Notes: generated from the letters alone by a model not told the origin. DNA of 64,000 nucleotides from Anaerorhabdus sp036636695 (GCF_036636695.1 NZ_JAVWNW010000011.1), one strand, 5' to 3'; shown: positions 1 through 8,910, counted from the stretch's first letter. Made by a program: numbers and translations.

Positions 1-184
1 TAATAGCCCTTATAGGGTTAAGTCAGAACCACGTGTTTTACACGTGGAAGCTATTCATTGGGCGAGAAATGAATATATTCAAATTCTAAAATTTATATTA
101 AAAATGCGAAAAATTTAAGTTATTAAGAATAAAGAATATTGAGTTGTATAAAATGTGTAACTATTCATTATTATTTCATCGTCG
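1..184. other. Left-edge non-coding stretch with a strong hairpin
   Basis: No convincing gene is seen here. Positions 29-47 form a perfect 7-bp hairpin (CCACGTG, loop TTTTA, CACGTGG), preceded by a small dyad CCCTTATAGGG at 7-17. Such a hairpin is compatible with the 3' end of an IS200/IS605-type element (the end of a TnpB guide RNA) whose body would lie left of the window, but no transposase or TnpB residue is present. The rest, to about 184, is AT-rich and featureless. Confidence 0.3.
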
Positions 185-210
185 AAGAACTCCTAGAGTT
201 CTTTTTTTTC
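185..210 (+). terminator. Rho-independent terminator upstream of mraZ
   Basis: An 8-bp stem AAGAACTC/GAGTTCTT with a 3-nt loop is followed by a run of T. It would end a transcript arriving from the left of the window and insulates the mraZ promoter. A second dyad follows at about 219-238 (ACTTGAA/TTCAAGT). Confidence 0.8.
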
Positions 211-270
211 TTACTTAACTTGAACCAATTTCAAGTAAGTGAAAAAATTAACTTTTTGCACAAAATATAT

Positions 271-298
271 TTGCTTTTAGTGTCAGTTGATATATAAT
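271..298 (+). promoter_or_regulatory. mraZ / dcw cluster promoter
   Basis: A -35 box TTGCTT (271-276) and a perfect -10 box TATAAT (293-298) are separated by 16 bp. The predicted transcript starts near 304-305. The in-frame ATG at 287 therefore lies upstream of the transcript start and cannot be the mraZ start. Confidence 0.75.
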
Positions 299-299
299 T

Positions 300-335
300 G
301 TGGTAGTAAGTGGTTAAAAGTGGTAGATAGTGGGG
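300..335 (+). promoter_or_regulatory. MraZ operator: four GTGG repeats with 10-bp period
   Basis: GTGG occurs at 300, 310, 320 and 330, exactly one helical turn apart, overlapping the predicted transcription start and ending just before the mraZ start codon. MraZ proteins of other bacteria bind short G-rich direct repeats with about 10-bp spacing upstream of their own gene, so this is very probably the autoregulatory site. The last repeat also supplies the GGGG that probably serves as ribosome binding site. Confidence 0.8.
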
Positions 336-343
336 TATTGAAT

Positions 344-772
344 GTGTTTATAGGTGAATACAGACACAACTTAGACTCGAAGAAAAGAGTTATAATTCCT
401 GCTAAATTCCGTGAGGAGTTAGGAGACCTTTTTATCGTTACACGTGGATTAGATGGTTGTTTAACAGTCTATACACAAGAACAATGGGCTACTCTACTTG
501 AACAGTTACAAAAATTACCAACTACAAAAAAAGAATCACGTTTATATGTTCGTAGTATTACATCAAAAGCGACTGAATGTGAATGTGATGGACAAGGTAG
601 AATTCAATTACCAAGTTATTTAATAAGTGAAGCTGCAATTGAAAAAGAATGTGTCATTGTTGGAGTTGCAGATCATGTAGAAATATGGGCAAATGCTCGC
701 TGGGAAGATTATCAACAAGATAGTGAAGCATTTGAAGATGTTGCTGAACAGCTAACGGATTTCTTATTATAA
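344..772 (+). CDS. mraZ: Transcriptional regulator MraZ
   Basis: First gene of the division and cell wall (dcw) cluster; a DNA-binding AbrB-like protein that controls its own cluster. From the GTG at 344 the protein is 142 aa and begins with the family-typical FIGEYRHNLDSKKR; a second SpoVT/AbrB-like repeat (GRIQLP) follows in the middle. The GTG start is preferred over the upstream ATG at 287 because that codon precedes the predicted transcription start, the extra 19 residues resemble no family member, and GGGG at 332-335 is well spaced. Its stop codon overlaps the rsmH start (TAATG). Length and motifs are normal. Confidence 0.93.
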   Translation: MFIGEYRHNLDSKKRVIIPAKFREELGDLFIVTRGLDGCLTVYTQEQWATLLEQLQKLPTTKKESRLYVRSITSKATECECDGQGRIQLPSYLISEAAIEKECVIVGVADHVEIWANARWEDYQQDSEAFEDVAEQLTDFLL

Positions 773-1707
773 TGGAACACATTAGCGTATTACTTCATGA
801 AACGGTGGAAGGACTTAATGTAAAGCCTGATGGCATTTATGTTGATGGTACCTTAGGACGTGCAGGACACAGCAGTCTCATCGTTAAGTCATTATCAACA
901 GGTCATTTATTTGCCTTTGATAAAGATCAAGTTGCACTTGATGAATCACGAATTAGATTACAAGAAGATAGTGATAAAGTAACTTTCATTCATGATGATT
1001 TCAAAAATATGAAAAAAGTATTAAACGAACTTGGTATTAACAAAGTCGATGGCGTTATGCTTGATTTGGGAGTATCGTCTCCACAATTTGATGATGCCAA
1101 TAGAGGGTTTAGTTATCGTTATGATGCGAAACTTGACATGCGTATGGATCAAAGTCAAACACTCACTGCATACGAAGTTGTAAATCATTATGACTATCAT
1201 GATTTAGTAAGAATATTATTCCAATATGGTGAAGAGAAGTTTGCGAAACAAATCGCACGCAGTATTGAAAGAAATAGAGAAATCAAACCAATAGAAACAA
1301 CATTTGAGTTAGTAGATGTTATTAAGCAAGCACTTCCAATGAAAGTGTTAAATAAAAAAGGTCATCCTGCTAAACAAACATTTCAAGCAATTCGTTTAGA
1401 GGTGAATGGAGAATTAGAATCACTTAAACAAGGCTTAAAAGATGCAATCGATTTATTAAATATACATGGAAGATGTTCAGTTATTACATTCCATTCATTA
1501 GAAGATCGTATTGTAAAAGATTTATTTAATGAGGTTTCAACAGTACCTCAAATTGATAAGAGAATTCCAATTCTGCCTAATCAAATTGAAAAAGCGTCTT
1601 ATCGTTGCATCACAAAAAAACCAATTCTTGCAAGTGAAGAAGAACTTGCGATGAATAATCGCTCACATAGTGCAAAACTAAGAGTATTAGAGAGGATAAA
1701 TGAGTAA
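772..1707 (+). CDS. rsmH: 16S rRNA (cytosine(1402)-N4)-methyltransferase RsmH
   Basis: Methylates N4 of C1402 in 16S rRNA using S-adenosylmethionine, in the cytoplasm. The 311-aa length and sequence are typical: HISVLLHETVEGL at the N terminus, the SAM-binding YVDGTLGRAGHS, VDGVMLDLGVSSPQ, the HPAKQTFQAIRLEVN segment and SVITFHSLEDRIVK near the C terminus. It starts on the last base of the mraZ stop codon and ends directly against the next gene, so these genes are translationally coupled. The position after mraZ is the standard dcw order. Confidence 0.97.
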   Translation: MEHISVLLHETVEGLNVKPDGIYVDGTLGRAGHSSLIVKSLSTGHLFAFDKDQVALDESRIRLQEDSDKVTFIHDDFKNMKKVLNELGINKVDGVMLDLGVSSPQFDDANRGFSYRYDAKLDMRMDQSQTLTAYEVVNHYDYHDLVRILFQYGEEKFAKQIARSIERNREIKPIETTFELVDVIKQALPMKVLNKKGHPAKQTFQAIRLEVNGELESLKQGLKDAIDLLNIHGRCSVITFHSLEDRIVKDLFNEVSTVPQIDKRIPILPNQIEKASYRCITKKPILASEEELAMNNRSHSAKLRVLERINE

Positions 1708-2013
1708 ATGGCAAAGATTGTTAAAAAGAAAAAAGTTAAAAGATTACGTTTGCAAAATTTTACAGTTGTATTGTTTTTGTTTGCGGCGATTTGTTCTCTA
1801 GGGTCTCGTTTGTTCTTGCGTTCATACAATAATTCATTGAGTGTTGAGAAACAAAAGATTGATACAGAAATCGCAACTATTCAAACGGCAAATGAGGCGT
1901 ATCGTGTAGATATTCAAACGCTAAGTTCACGTGATAGAATCGAATCAATCGCAAGTGATGCAGGGTTAGACAATAATTCAAATAATATCGTGACTGTTGC
2001 TAACGGAGAATAG
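1708..2013 (+). CDS. ftsL: FtsL-like septum-formation initiator
   Basis: A 101-aa bitopic membrane protein with a lysine-rich cytoplasmic start, one membrane segment (about residues 17-37) and an extracytoplasmic helical, probably coiled-coil region (about 44-80). This architecture and the location between rsmH and a class B PBP identify it as FtsL, which pairs with DivIC/FtsB and activates septal peptidoglycan synthesis. FtsL sequences are poorly conserved, so the call rests on architecture and synteny. It begins at the base after the rsmH stop codon and is followed after 2 bases by the PBP. Confidence 0.85.
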   Translation: MAKIVKKKKVKRLRLQNFTVVLFLFAAICSLGSRLFLRSYNNSLSVEKQKIDTEIATIQTANEAYRVDIQTLSSRDRIESIASDAGLDNNSNNIVTVANGE

Positions 2014-2015
2014 TT

Positions 2016-4196
2016 ATGAAGCGTCATAACCGCATGCTTCTTTTCATATTTATCTTGACATTAGTGGTGTCAATTTTAGTCGCCTCTAATGTTTTTTTGG
2101 TAGCTGTGGTTAAGGTGCATGCAGTAAGTAATACCGATTTAAAGGCTTATGCAGATAGTGCAAATATTACGACTAAAATATTAAATGCAAACCGTGGATA
2201 TATTTATGATCGTAATGGTAATATTATTGCTCAAGATGTAAATACATATAATATTGTTTGTATCTTAGATAAAAATCGTCCAGCTAAAAAAGGACAAACG
2301 CCTTATGTTGATGATCCCTCTAAAACCGCTGAAGTTTTAGCTGTGCTTTTAGGTGGGGATAAAGATACTATTTATAATGAACTGACAAAAAACTTATACC
2401 AAGTTGAATTAGGCTTAATTGGTAGAAATCTTTCACGTGAAAAGAAAGAAGAAATCGAAAGTTATGGTTTAAATGGTATTGAGTTCTATCCTTCTATCAA
2501 ACGTTCTTATCCGTTAGGAACATTCGCATCTAACTTAATTGGATTCGCACAATCAGATGAGACGGGTAGTACAGTAGGTAAAATGGGATTAGAAATAATT
2601 CTTGATGAAGAATTATCAGGGACAAATGGATATAAGAGTTATCAAGCAGATAAACATGGTTTTGTATTACCAGGAATGAAAATAACAGAAGAAAGTGCAA
2701 TTAATGGAAACAATGTCACACTTACTTTAGATAAAGGTATACAAGAAGCACTTGAACAAGCTTTTGTTCAAACGATGGATTTATTCAATGCCGATCGTGT
2801 GTGGGGAGCTGTAATGGAAGTAGATACTGGTAAGGTATTGGCTTGGGGACAAGCACCTTCTTTTGATCCTAATAAATTAGATATTCAAGATTACAATAAC
2901 TTTGGTGCACAACTTCCTTATGAACCAGGATCAACAATGAAATCATTTGTGTGGGCAGCGGCAATTGATACAGGAAATTATGATGGAACAAAAGAAGTAT
3001 ATTCAGGACCATATTGTTATAAAGCAGATGGTTTAAATCCGTATCGTGTACAATCAGGAGGATTAGGTTGTATTACCAATGCAAGTTATAAGAACTGGGG
3101 CATGGTGGGATATGACTATGGATTAATTTTATCTTCAAACTCAGTGACAGCTGATTTGCTTACAGAAGTTATTAATCCAGATATCTATGAAGAATACTTA
3201 GATAAATTTCATTTCTTCCAACCAGTTGAAACTGATAATTTACGAGAAGAAATAGGAATTAAGCATTATAAATGGCCATCAGAAAAAATCACAATGGGTT
3301 ATGGACAAGGGTCAACTGTAACTACATTACAATTATTACAAGCATATTCCGCGATATTTGGTGATGGTCAAATGGTTAAACCTTATTTTGTAGAGTCTAT
3401 TCGTGATGCCTATGATTCACAAAAGATAATATATCAAGCTGAGACTACTGTTGTTGGTCAACCTATTAAAGAATCTACTGCAGAGGAATTAAGAAGTATA
3501 CTTAAGCGTGTAGTTTATGATCCACAAGGAACAGGAAAGCATTATATGATACCTGAAATAGAAATTGCTGGAAAAACTGGAACAACGCAAGTATTAGTTA
3601 ACGGATCATATGCTTCTGGAAAGACCATTGCATCAGTTATGATGGCAATGCCAGCGGATGATCCTAAATATATGGTTTATTACGCTTTTGAAGCAGGATA
3701 TGACCGTAATGCACACTATAAGACAGAACCAATCAAAACGTTGCTTAGAAAAGTTGCGATGTTAACGAATGTAACCAATATTAATCAAGCGACTACTGAA
3801 ACTGTAGATGCTCCTGGTGAAGGAGAACCAGTTAAGCAAGAAATCAAAACTTATGAAATGCCTAATCTAGTTAATCACTCTTATGAGTATGCAATGGATA
3901 AAATAGGAGGATTTGGCACATCAACTTATCTTTTAGGCTCTAGTAATACGATTATTGATCAGTTTCCTAAAGCGGGTTCTTCAGTATCAACAGGTCAAAA
4001 AGTGTTCTTACTGACAGATACAGGTGGTTTCTATATGCCTGATTTAACAGGTTGGACACGAAAAGAAGTGACAGCACTGTGGGAAATTACGGACTTTGGA
4101 TTTAAAATTAGTGGTGGTGGGACTGTAATGTATCAAAATGTCCCAGTAGATGCATTTGTAACCAAAGATACAGAAATTGAAGTTGAACTTCAATAG
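2016..4196 (+). CDS. pbpB: Class B penicillin-binding protein with PASTA domains (PBP2B/SpoVD-like)
   Basis: Septal DD-transpeptidase that cross-links peptidoglycan at the division site. The 726-aa protein has an N-terminal membrane anchor (about residues 6-32), a PBP dimer domain starting at RGYIYDRNGNIIAQD, and a transpeptidase domain with all three active-site motifs: S306-T-M-K309, S373-S-N375 and K520-T-G522. Two PASTA repeats close the protein (from about residue 615), as in PBP2x and SpoVD. The position in dcw argues for the vegetative division enzyme. The sporulation paralogue SpoVD is the alternative and cannot be excluded from sequence alone. Confidence 0.93.
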   Translation: MKRHNRMLLFIFILTLVVSILVASNVFLVAVVKVHAVSNTDLKAYADSANITTKILNANRGYIYDRNGNIIAQDVNTYNIVCILDKNRPAKKGQTPYVDDPSKTAEVLAVLLGGDKDTIYNELTKNLYQVELGLIGRNLSREKKEEIESYGLNGIEFYPSIKRSYPLGTFASNLIGFAQSDETGSTVGKMGLEIILDEELSGTNGYKSYQADKHGFVLPGMKITEESAINGNNVTLTLDKGIQEALEQAFVQTMDLFNADRVWGAVMEVDTGKVLAWGQAPSFDPNKLDIQDYNNFGAQLPYEPGSTMKSFVWAAAIDTGNYDGTKEVYSGPYCYKADGLNPYRVQSGGLGCITNASYKNWGMVGYDYGLILSSNSVTADLLTEVINPDIYEEYLDKFHFFQPVETDNLREEIGIKHYKWPSEKITMGYGQGSTVTTLQLLQAYSAIFGDGQMVKPYFVESIRDAYDSQKIIYQAETTVVGQPIKESTAEELRSILKRVVYDPQGTGKHYMIPEIEIAGKTGTTQVLVNGSYASGKTIASVMMAMPADDPKYMVYYAFEAGYDRNAHYKTEPIKTLLRKVAMLTNVTNINQATTETVDAPGEGEPVKQEIKTYEMPNLVNHSYEYAMDKIGGFGTSTYLLGSSNTIIDQFPKAGSSVSTGQKVFLLTDTGGFYMPDLTGWTRKEVTALWEITDFGFKISGGGTVMYQNVPVDAFVTKDTEIEVELQ

Positions 4197-4211
4197 TGAT
4201 GTTGCTATAAT
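4183..4211 (+). promoter_or_regulatory. Internal promoter ahead of mraY
   Basis: A -35 TTGAAC (4183-4188), 17-bp spacer and extended -10 TGCTATAAT (4203-4211) overlap the last codons of the PBP gene. This would let mraY be transcribed independently of the MraZ-controlled promoter. Confidence 0.7.
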
Positions 4212-4241
4212 AGGTAAGCGTGAAAAAAAGGGGGAGCAGAA

Positions 4242-5204
4242 ATGGTGCTAGCTGGCTTAAGTGCATTTTTAGTAAGTGTGATTGCGGTACTTTTCTTGAT
4301 GCCTCATTATATAAAATTTCTAAAAAAAATTAGTTTTAATCAAACAGTAAGTGAATATAGCTTAGAGGAATATCAACAAAAAGCGAAAACACCAACAATG
4401 GGTGGTGTACTTTTTGTCCTTGTGCCAGTAATTGTTACGTTTATCTTTAAACCAGATGCAATTTTCGACTTAGATATCGCAATCATCTTATTAGCTTTTG
4501 TAGGATATGGTGCAATTGGCTTTCTCGATGACTATATCATTGTAATTAAACAAGACAATCAAGGATTACTTGCTCGTGATAAGTTTCTTCTACAAGTAGT
4601 ATTGGCAGTTATTTTCTTCTTTATTTACCAAAGCCATACTTCGTTAGATATCCGCATTCCTATTGTAAATTTCATTCTACCTTTAGGTGGATTGTATGGA
4701 ATCTTGATTTTCTTCATGTTTGTGGGTGGAAGTAATGCAGTAAATCTTACAGATGGGATGGATGGGTTGGCTGCTGGTTGCAGTTTCATTGCTTTTATTC
4801 CTTTCCTACTGTTTGCAATTCAAGACAGAAATGTATCAATCGTGGTATTTATTTGTAGTTTGATGGGTGCTCTGGTTGGGTATCTACGCTACAATATTCA
4901 CCCAGCAAAGATATTTATGGGCGATGCTGGTTCATTAGCTTTAGGTGGTGCTTTGGCAGCCGTTGCAATGGTTCTTAAACAAGAAGTGGCACTTTTATTT
5001 ATTGGCGGAGTCTTTGTATGGGAGACACTATGTGTTATCATTCAAATTACATCAGTAAAACTCACTGGTAAAAAAGTGTTTAAGTATACGCCGATTCATT
5101 ATAGTTTTGTCTTATCAGGCATGAAAGAAACACAAGTTGTTAAATCATTTTGGATTTTAGCTACTATTTGTGCAGTAGTTGGATTTATAATTGCTGTTCT
5201 TTAG
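4242..5204 (+). CDS. mraY: Phospho-N-acetylmuramoyl-pentapeptide transferase MraY
   Basis: Integral membrane enzyme that transfers phospho-MurNAc-pentapeptide from the UDP precursor to undecaprenyl phosphate, forming lipid I. The 320-aa protein has about ten hydrophobic segments and the family motifs: KTPTMGGVLF, the Asp-rich FLDDYI, NAVNLTDGMDGLA (catalytic Asp region) and GDAGSLALGG, with a HYSFVLSG loop near the end. A GGGGGAG ribosome binding site precedes the ATG. It is the last dcw gene here: murD, ftsW, murG and ftsQ do not follow, so the cluster is shortened. Confidence 0.97.
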   Translation: MVLAGLSAFLVSVIAVLFLMPHYIKFLKKISFNQTVSEYSLEEYQQKAKTPTMGGVLFVLVPVIVTFIFKPDAIFDLDIAIILLAFVGYGAIGFLDDYIIVIKQDNQGLLARDKFLLQVVLAVIFFFIYQSHTSLDIRIPIVNFILPLGGLYGILIFFMFVGGSNAVNLTDGMDGLAAGCSFIAFIPFLLFAIQDRNVSIVVFICSLMGALVGYLRYNIHPAKIFMGDAGSLALGGALAAVAMVLKQEVALLFIGGVFVWETLCVIIQITSVKLTGKKVFKYTPIHYSFVLSGMKETQVVKSFWILATICAVVGFIIAVL

Positions 5205-5223
5205 CTGAGTTTAGGGTTGAATT

Positions 5224-5250
5224 GATAGCTGAAAGGCTATCGTTTTTTTT
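5224..5250 (+). terminator. Terminator after mraY
   Basis: Stem GATAGC/GCTATC with a 6-nt loop followed by eight T. It closes the dcw transcript. A TATAAT at 5261-5266 just downstream probably belongs to the promoter of the comN-secDF unit, but its -35 region is only T-rich. Confidence 0.8.
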
Positions 5251-5290
5251 CAAATTATTTTATAATTAAATCAACGTGAGGAGGTGTTGT

Positions 5291-5584
5291 ATGGAAAAAT
5301 TTGATATTCATAATTCTCAAATTGAACTTTCTATGGTATTAAAATTACAACAACTTCAACGCGAATCTTTGCCGGGCTTAACATATGAAAACTTGGAAGA
5401 TGTTTTATATCGTTTTAAATGGGCGCATAAGGCTCCAAGGACTTTACATGATGCAGTAAATGATATATTATCTTTAACGGCGGATAAAATAGTTCAGGCG
5501 TTATCAAAACTGGCTATTATTGATGGATATAACAAGAACTTAATGGATTTTAGTGATCTAATAGGAGGAGAACACAATGAATAA
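5291..5584 (+). CDS. comN: ComN/YrzD-like post-transcriptional regulator
   Basis: Small cytoplasmic protein of about 97 aa that resembles Bacillus subtilis ComN (YrzD), a post-transcriptional regulator encoded next to secDF. The shared features are a Trp-Lys-rich stretch (FKWAHKAPRTLH) followed by DAVNDILSLTADK, matching the LYQLVNDVLTLTSND region of ComN. ATG 5291 is the likely start, because AGGAGGT at 5279-5285 sits 5 bases before it; an upstream GTG at 5276 overlaps that ribosome binding site. The gene overlaps secDF by 8 bases, so translation is coupled. Function in this organism is inferred only. Confidence 0.75.
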   Translation: MEKFDIHNSQIELSMVLKLQQLQRESLPGLTYENLEDVLYRFKWAHKAPRTLHDAVNDILSLTADKIVQALSKLAIIDGYNKNLMDFSDLIGGEHNE

Positions 5585-7871
5585 AAATACAAAGACAAAA
5601 CGTTTGGTCGTATTTTTTGTGACAATTGCAGTAATTGCTGCCGTCATTTTGGGATTTTCAAAGGGAATTTCAAAAAATCTTACCCTTGGTTTAGATTTAC
5701 AAGGTGGATTTGAAATTCTATATGAAGTAAGTCCCTTAGAAGAGGGTGGTACATTACCAGATATGTCAGCGGTTGCCAATAGTGTAAGCAAACGTGTCAA
5801 TGTTTTAGGGGTAAGTGAACCACAAATTATTATTGAAGGTGACAACCGTATTCGTGTACAACTTGCAGGTGTTGAAAATCAAGACCAAGCACGTCGTATG
5901 ATTTCAGCAACAGCTAACCTTACTTTTAGAGATGTAAATGATGAGCTACTTGCAGATGCATCAATTATTCAAGATGGTGGTGCTACACTAGGTTATCAAG
6001 ATGGTAAGCCAGTAGTTTCATTAAAAATCGCTGATACTACAAAATTTGGGGATTTAACTGAAAAAGTTGCAGGCATGGGATCAGGAAATAATTTAATTGT
6101 TACTTGGTTAGACTATGCTGATGGTGATTCTTATAAAGAAGAAGTAATTAAATCACAAAATGGTGGAGAACCAAAATATATAAGTGCAGCATCTGTTAAT
6201 CAACGTTTAGACAGTGATGCAATCATTTCTGGTAACTTTACTGAAGCTGAGGCAAGAGAACTTGCAGATTTAATCAGTTCAGGTTCATTACCAGTAAAAA
6301 TGACTGAAATTTCTAGTAATGTTGTAAGTGCTGATTATGGATTAGGTGCACTTGCATCAACTAGTTTTGCGGGAATTGTTGGTATTACTTTAGTATTTGC
6401 TTTCATGATTCTAATTTACCGTTTGCCAGGAATCATAGCTAGTATTATGCTAACTGTGTATATTTTCGCAGTATTTGCAATTTATAGTGCAATGGGAGCG
6501 GTATTTACACTTCCAGGTATTGCAGCTCTAGTTTTAGGGGTTGGAATGACTGTCGATGCTAATATCATTACCTTTGAGCGTATTCGCGATGAATTGTATA
6601 AAGGAAGAAGTCTACAAAAAGCTGTTAAAGAAGGACAAAATTTATCTTTCTCTACAATCTTTGATGCACAGTTTACAACTTTACTTGCTGGATTAATTAT
6701 GTATGTATTCGGTAATGGGGCAGTAAAAGGATTTGCGACAATGTTAATGATTACTGTAATTTGTACATTAGTTATCAACGTTGCAGTATCACGTTTCTTA
6801 ATGAATCAACTTGTTAATTCAGGTGTATTAGATAATAAAAAAGGTTGGTTTGGAGTTAAAGTTTCTAAGATTCCAGATGTAAGCAAAAATGAAAAACAAA
6901 CATATTTTGGACCTTTTGACAAAATAGATTTCTTAAAACATGCTAAAAAGATGATTCTTGTAAGCTTATCTATCTTTGCAGTTGCAATTGTAATGGCGGG
7001 GGTAAATACAGCTTCAGGAAATGGACCACTTAATTTAGGAATTGATTTCTCAAGTGGGACAAAAATTACTGTAACATCACCTGATAAGATAAATATGGCG
7101 GATGTTCAAACAACATTTAAAGATTTAGGATATGACAAAGTTAAATATCAAGCTTCTGGTGATAATGCAATCTATGCAACAATTAAAGATGCATTAAATA
7201 CTGAACAATTAGATGAAATTAAATCTACTTTCTTAGACATTTATGGTGAAGAACCAGGAGACAATGTAGTTACTCCAGTTGTCGGAAGAGATCTTGTTAA
7301 AAATGCAATACTATTGAGTCTATTGGCTTGGGTTGCTATGTTAGTCTATATTACATTGCGATTTAAATGGGATTATGCAGTAAGCTGTATTGTTGCACTT
7401 CTCCATGATGTGGGAATTGTATTAGCAGTATTCATTATTTTCCGTTTAGAATTCAACACTGAGCTTATTTCAGTAATCTTAGCAATTATTGGATATTCGA
7501 TCAATAACTCAATTGTTGTATTTGACCGTGTTCGTGAGGATTTGAATAATGCAAAATCTTCTAAACCAAGTCCAGAATTCTATCGTGGAATTGTGAATGA
7601 AGCACTTGATAATACAATTGTTCGTTCAGTATATAGTTCAATTACTACAATTCTTCCAATTATTTGTTTATTAATATTAGGTTCAAATGCAATCTTTACA
7701 TTCACATTTGCAATGTTTGTTGGATTAATTGCTGGAACTTTATCAAGTATCTTTATTGCACCACAAATTTGGTTCTATATCCGTACACATATGAAAGATA
7801 AACCAAAGAAAAAGAAGAAAAATAAAAAAGAAGAATTAGATGAATATACAATAAAAGGAATTAATGCTTAA
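5577..7871 (+). CDS. secDF: Fused protein translocase subunit SecDF
   Basis: Accessory Sec translocon subunit that uses the proton gradient to help pull secreted proteins across the membrane. SecD and SecF are joined in one 764-aa polypeptide, as in Bacillus. The SecD half carries the LGLDLQGGFEILYE motif after the first membrane segment and a large extracytoplasmic domain. The SecF half repeats the pattern (LGIDFSSGTKITV) followed by membrane segments with GYSINNSIVVFDRVRED. About twelve membrane segments are expected, and the end is a lysine-rich cytoplasmic tail. AGGAGGAG precedes the ATG. Confidence 0.96.
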   Translation: MNKNTKTKRLVVFFVTIAVIAAVILGFSKGISKNLTLGLDLQGGFEILYEVSPLEEGGTLPDMSAVANSVSKRVNVLGVSEPQIIIEGDNRIRVQLAGVENQDQARRMISATANLTFRDVNDELLADASIIQDGGATLGYQDGKPVVSLKIADTTKFGDLTEKVAGMGSGNNLIVTWLDYADGDSYKEEVIKSQNGGEPKYISAASVNQRLDSDAIISGNFTEAEARELADLISSGSLPVKMTEISSNVVSADYGLGALASTSFAGIVGITLVFAFMILIYRLPGIIASIMLTVYIFAVFAIYSAMGAVFTLPGIAALVLGVGMTVDANIITFERIRDELYKGRSLQKAVKEGQNLSFSTIFDAQFTTLLAGLIMYVFGNGAVKGFATMLMITVICTLVINVAVSRFLMNQLVNSGVLDNKKGWFGVKVSKIPDVSKNEKQTYFGPFDKIDFLKHAKKMILVSLSIFAVAIVMAGVNTASGNGPLNLGIDFSSGTKITVTSPDKINMADVQTTFKDLGYDKVKYQASGDNAIYATIKDALNTEQLDEIKSTFLDIYGEEPGDNVVTPVVGRDLVKNAILLSLLAWVAMLVYITLRFKWDYAVSCIVALLHDVGIVLAVFIIFRLEFNTELISVILAIIGYSINNSIVVFDRVREDLNNAKSSKPSPEFYRGIVNEALDNTIVRSVYSSITTILPIICLLILGSNAIFTFTFAMFVGLIAGTLSSIFIAPQIWFYIRTHMKDKPKKKKKNKKEELDEYTIKGINA

Positions 7872-7875
7872 TATA

Positions 7876-7917
7876 AAATACTCTTCAGCCCATGAAAGGC
7901 GAAGAGTATTTTTTTTG
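7876..7917. terminator. Bidirectional terminator between secDF and the MerR gene
   Basis: Stem AAATACTCTTC/GAAGAGTATTT flanks a short loop and is followed by T on the plus strand and by a T/A-rich run on the minus strand. It can end both convergent transcripts and overlaps the last codons of the minus-strand gene. Confidence 0.85.
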
Positions 7918-8910
7918 TATTTCATGAAGAATTGTTTCAGGACAAGAGAGAAGAAAGCTATGATTGAACCAAAATATTAAATAGAGTGAAGATGCCAAGT
8001 CTTGTGTAGGACAAAGTGCTAGAATTTCTTTACCAAGTAGAGAATCTGCATCGATGGTCGAAGCAACTGCTTGGACAAGAGAATGTAGTTGTTTATTGCA
8101 AGATTCATATCGCGAACTATATGCAGTCATTAATTCTGAAATATTTTGATAAAAATGTTGTAGTGGAAGTAGTATTGGAAAATACAAAGTTTTCCATCGT
8201 TTCAATAAAATGGGATCATTGATTAGTTGATGACAGCATTGGAGTAAATTATCTTCAAATTCATGAAGAGATGAAGATTTACTTAGTTTCATAAAGAAAA
8301 CAAAAGAAGTAGTAGAAGTCGCATCAATTTCGGTAGCAGACTGATTATAAATAATTTGTTGTAAATAGATGAGATCTTCTTTGAGTTGAAGTTGTAATTC
8401 TGTAGAGATGCGATCCCACAAAAACTTCCTATATTCATCAACAGGGATATCAAGGAAGGGTGCTAAAATTAAGATTGCAATCATTCTAGCATCTGTGCAA
8501 GGAAATAAAGTTTCGATGTAATTGTTAGTGGGTTCATCCACTAGTTTTGATATAGGATAATGGTTGCAAATATAAGTGGGGGTAGCATTAGGGGGCATAG
8601 ACTCAATGATAGAACATAGATTTTCAAGTTGTTTTTGATGTTCAACAATTTTTTTCTTTAATACATTTACTTGGCGATGAAAAAAATAATTTGTCATTGT
8701 TGGATATTGAAACAACTCTTGAATTGTATCAATTGAAAAACCTGTTTTTCGAAATAAGCAAATTAATTGTAGTTTTTTTAAATCAGTTTCTGTCAAATTA
8801 TAATAACCATTTTCAGGATCCTTTGTTGGGGATAGCAGTTTTTTTTCAATATAAAAATGGATTGCTTTTTTTGTTAATCCTGTTAACTCCATTACTTCTT
8901 GTATACGCAT
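7885..8910 (-). CDS. MerR-family transcriptional regulator with a long C-terminal domain
   Basis: The first 70 residues are a MerR-type winged helix-turn-helix: MRIQEVMELTGLTKKAIHFY, then EKKLLSP, GYYNLTETDLKKLQLI and the wing region FRKTGFSIDTIQEL. A coiled-coil dimerisation helix (about 80-105) follows. The remaining about 230 residues are mostly helical, unfamiliar to me, and much longer than in small metal-sensing MerR proteins, suggesting a ligand-sensing domain. It is divergently transcribed from the flavin reductase at 9089, whose promoter has the long spacer that MerR proteins act on. A role as activator of that reductase is inferred. Confidence 0.85.
   Translation of the reverse strand: MRIQEVMELTGLTKKAIHFYIEKKLLSPTKDPENGYYNLTETDLKKLQLICLFRKTGFSIDTIQELFQYPTMTNYFFHRQVNVLKKKIVEHQKQLENLCSIIESMPPNATPTYICNHYPISKLVDEPTNNYIETLFPCTDARMIAILILAPFLDIPVDEYRKFLWDRISTELQLQLKEDLIYLQQIIYNQSATEIDATSTTSFVFFMKLSKSSSLHEFEDNLLQCCHQLINDPILLKRWKTLYFPILLPLQHFYQNISELMTAYSSRYESCNKQLHSLVQAVASTIDADSLLGKEILALCPTQDLASSLYLIFWFNHSFLLSCPETILHEIQKKYSSPFMG

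Noticed and set aside
287..343. ATG-initiated N-terminal extension of mraZ
   Set aside because: It lies upstream of the predicted transcript start, covers the promoter and operator, and gives residues not found in the family.
8016..8222. Plus-strand reading frame of 68 codons
   Set aside because: It is an antisense shadow of the MerR-family gene, with no ribosome binding site or recognisable product.
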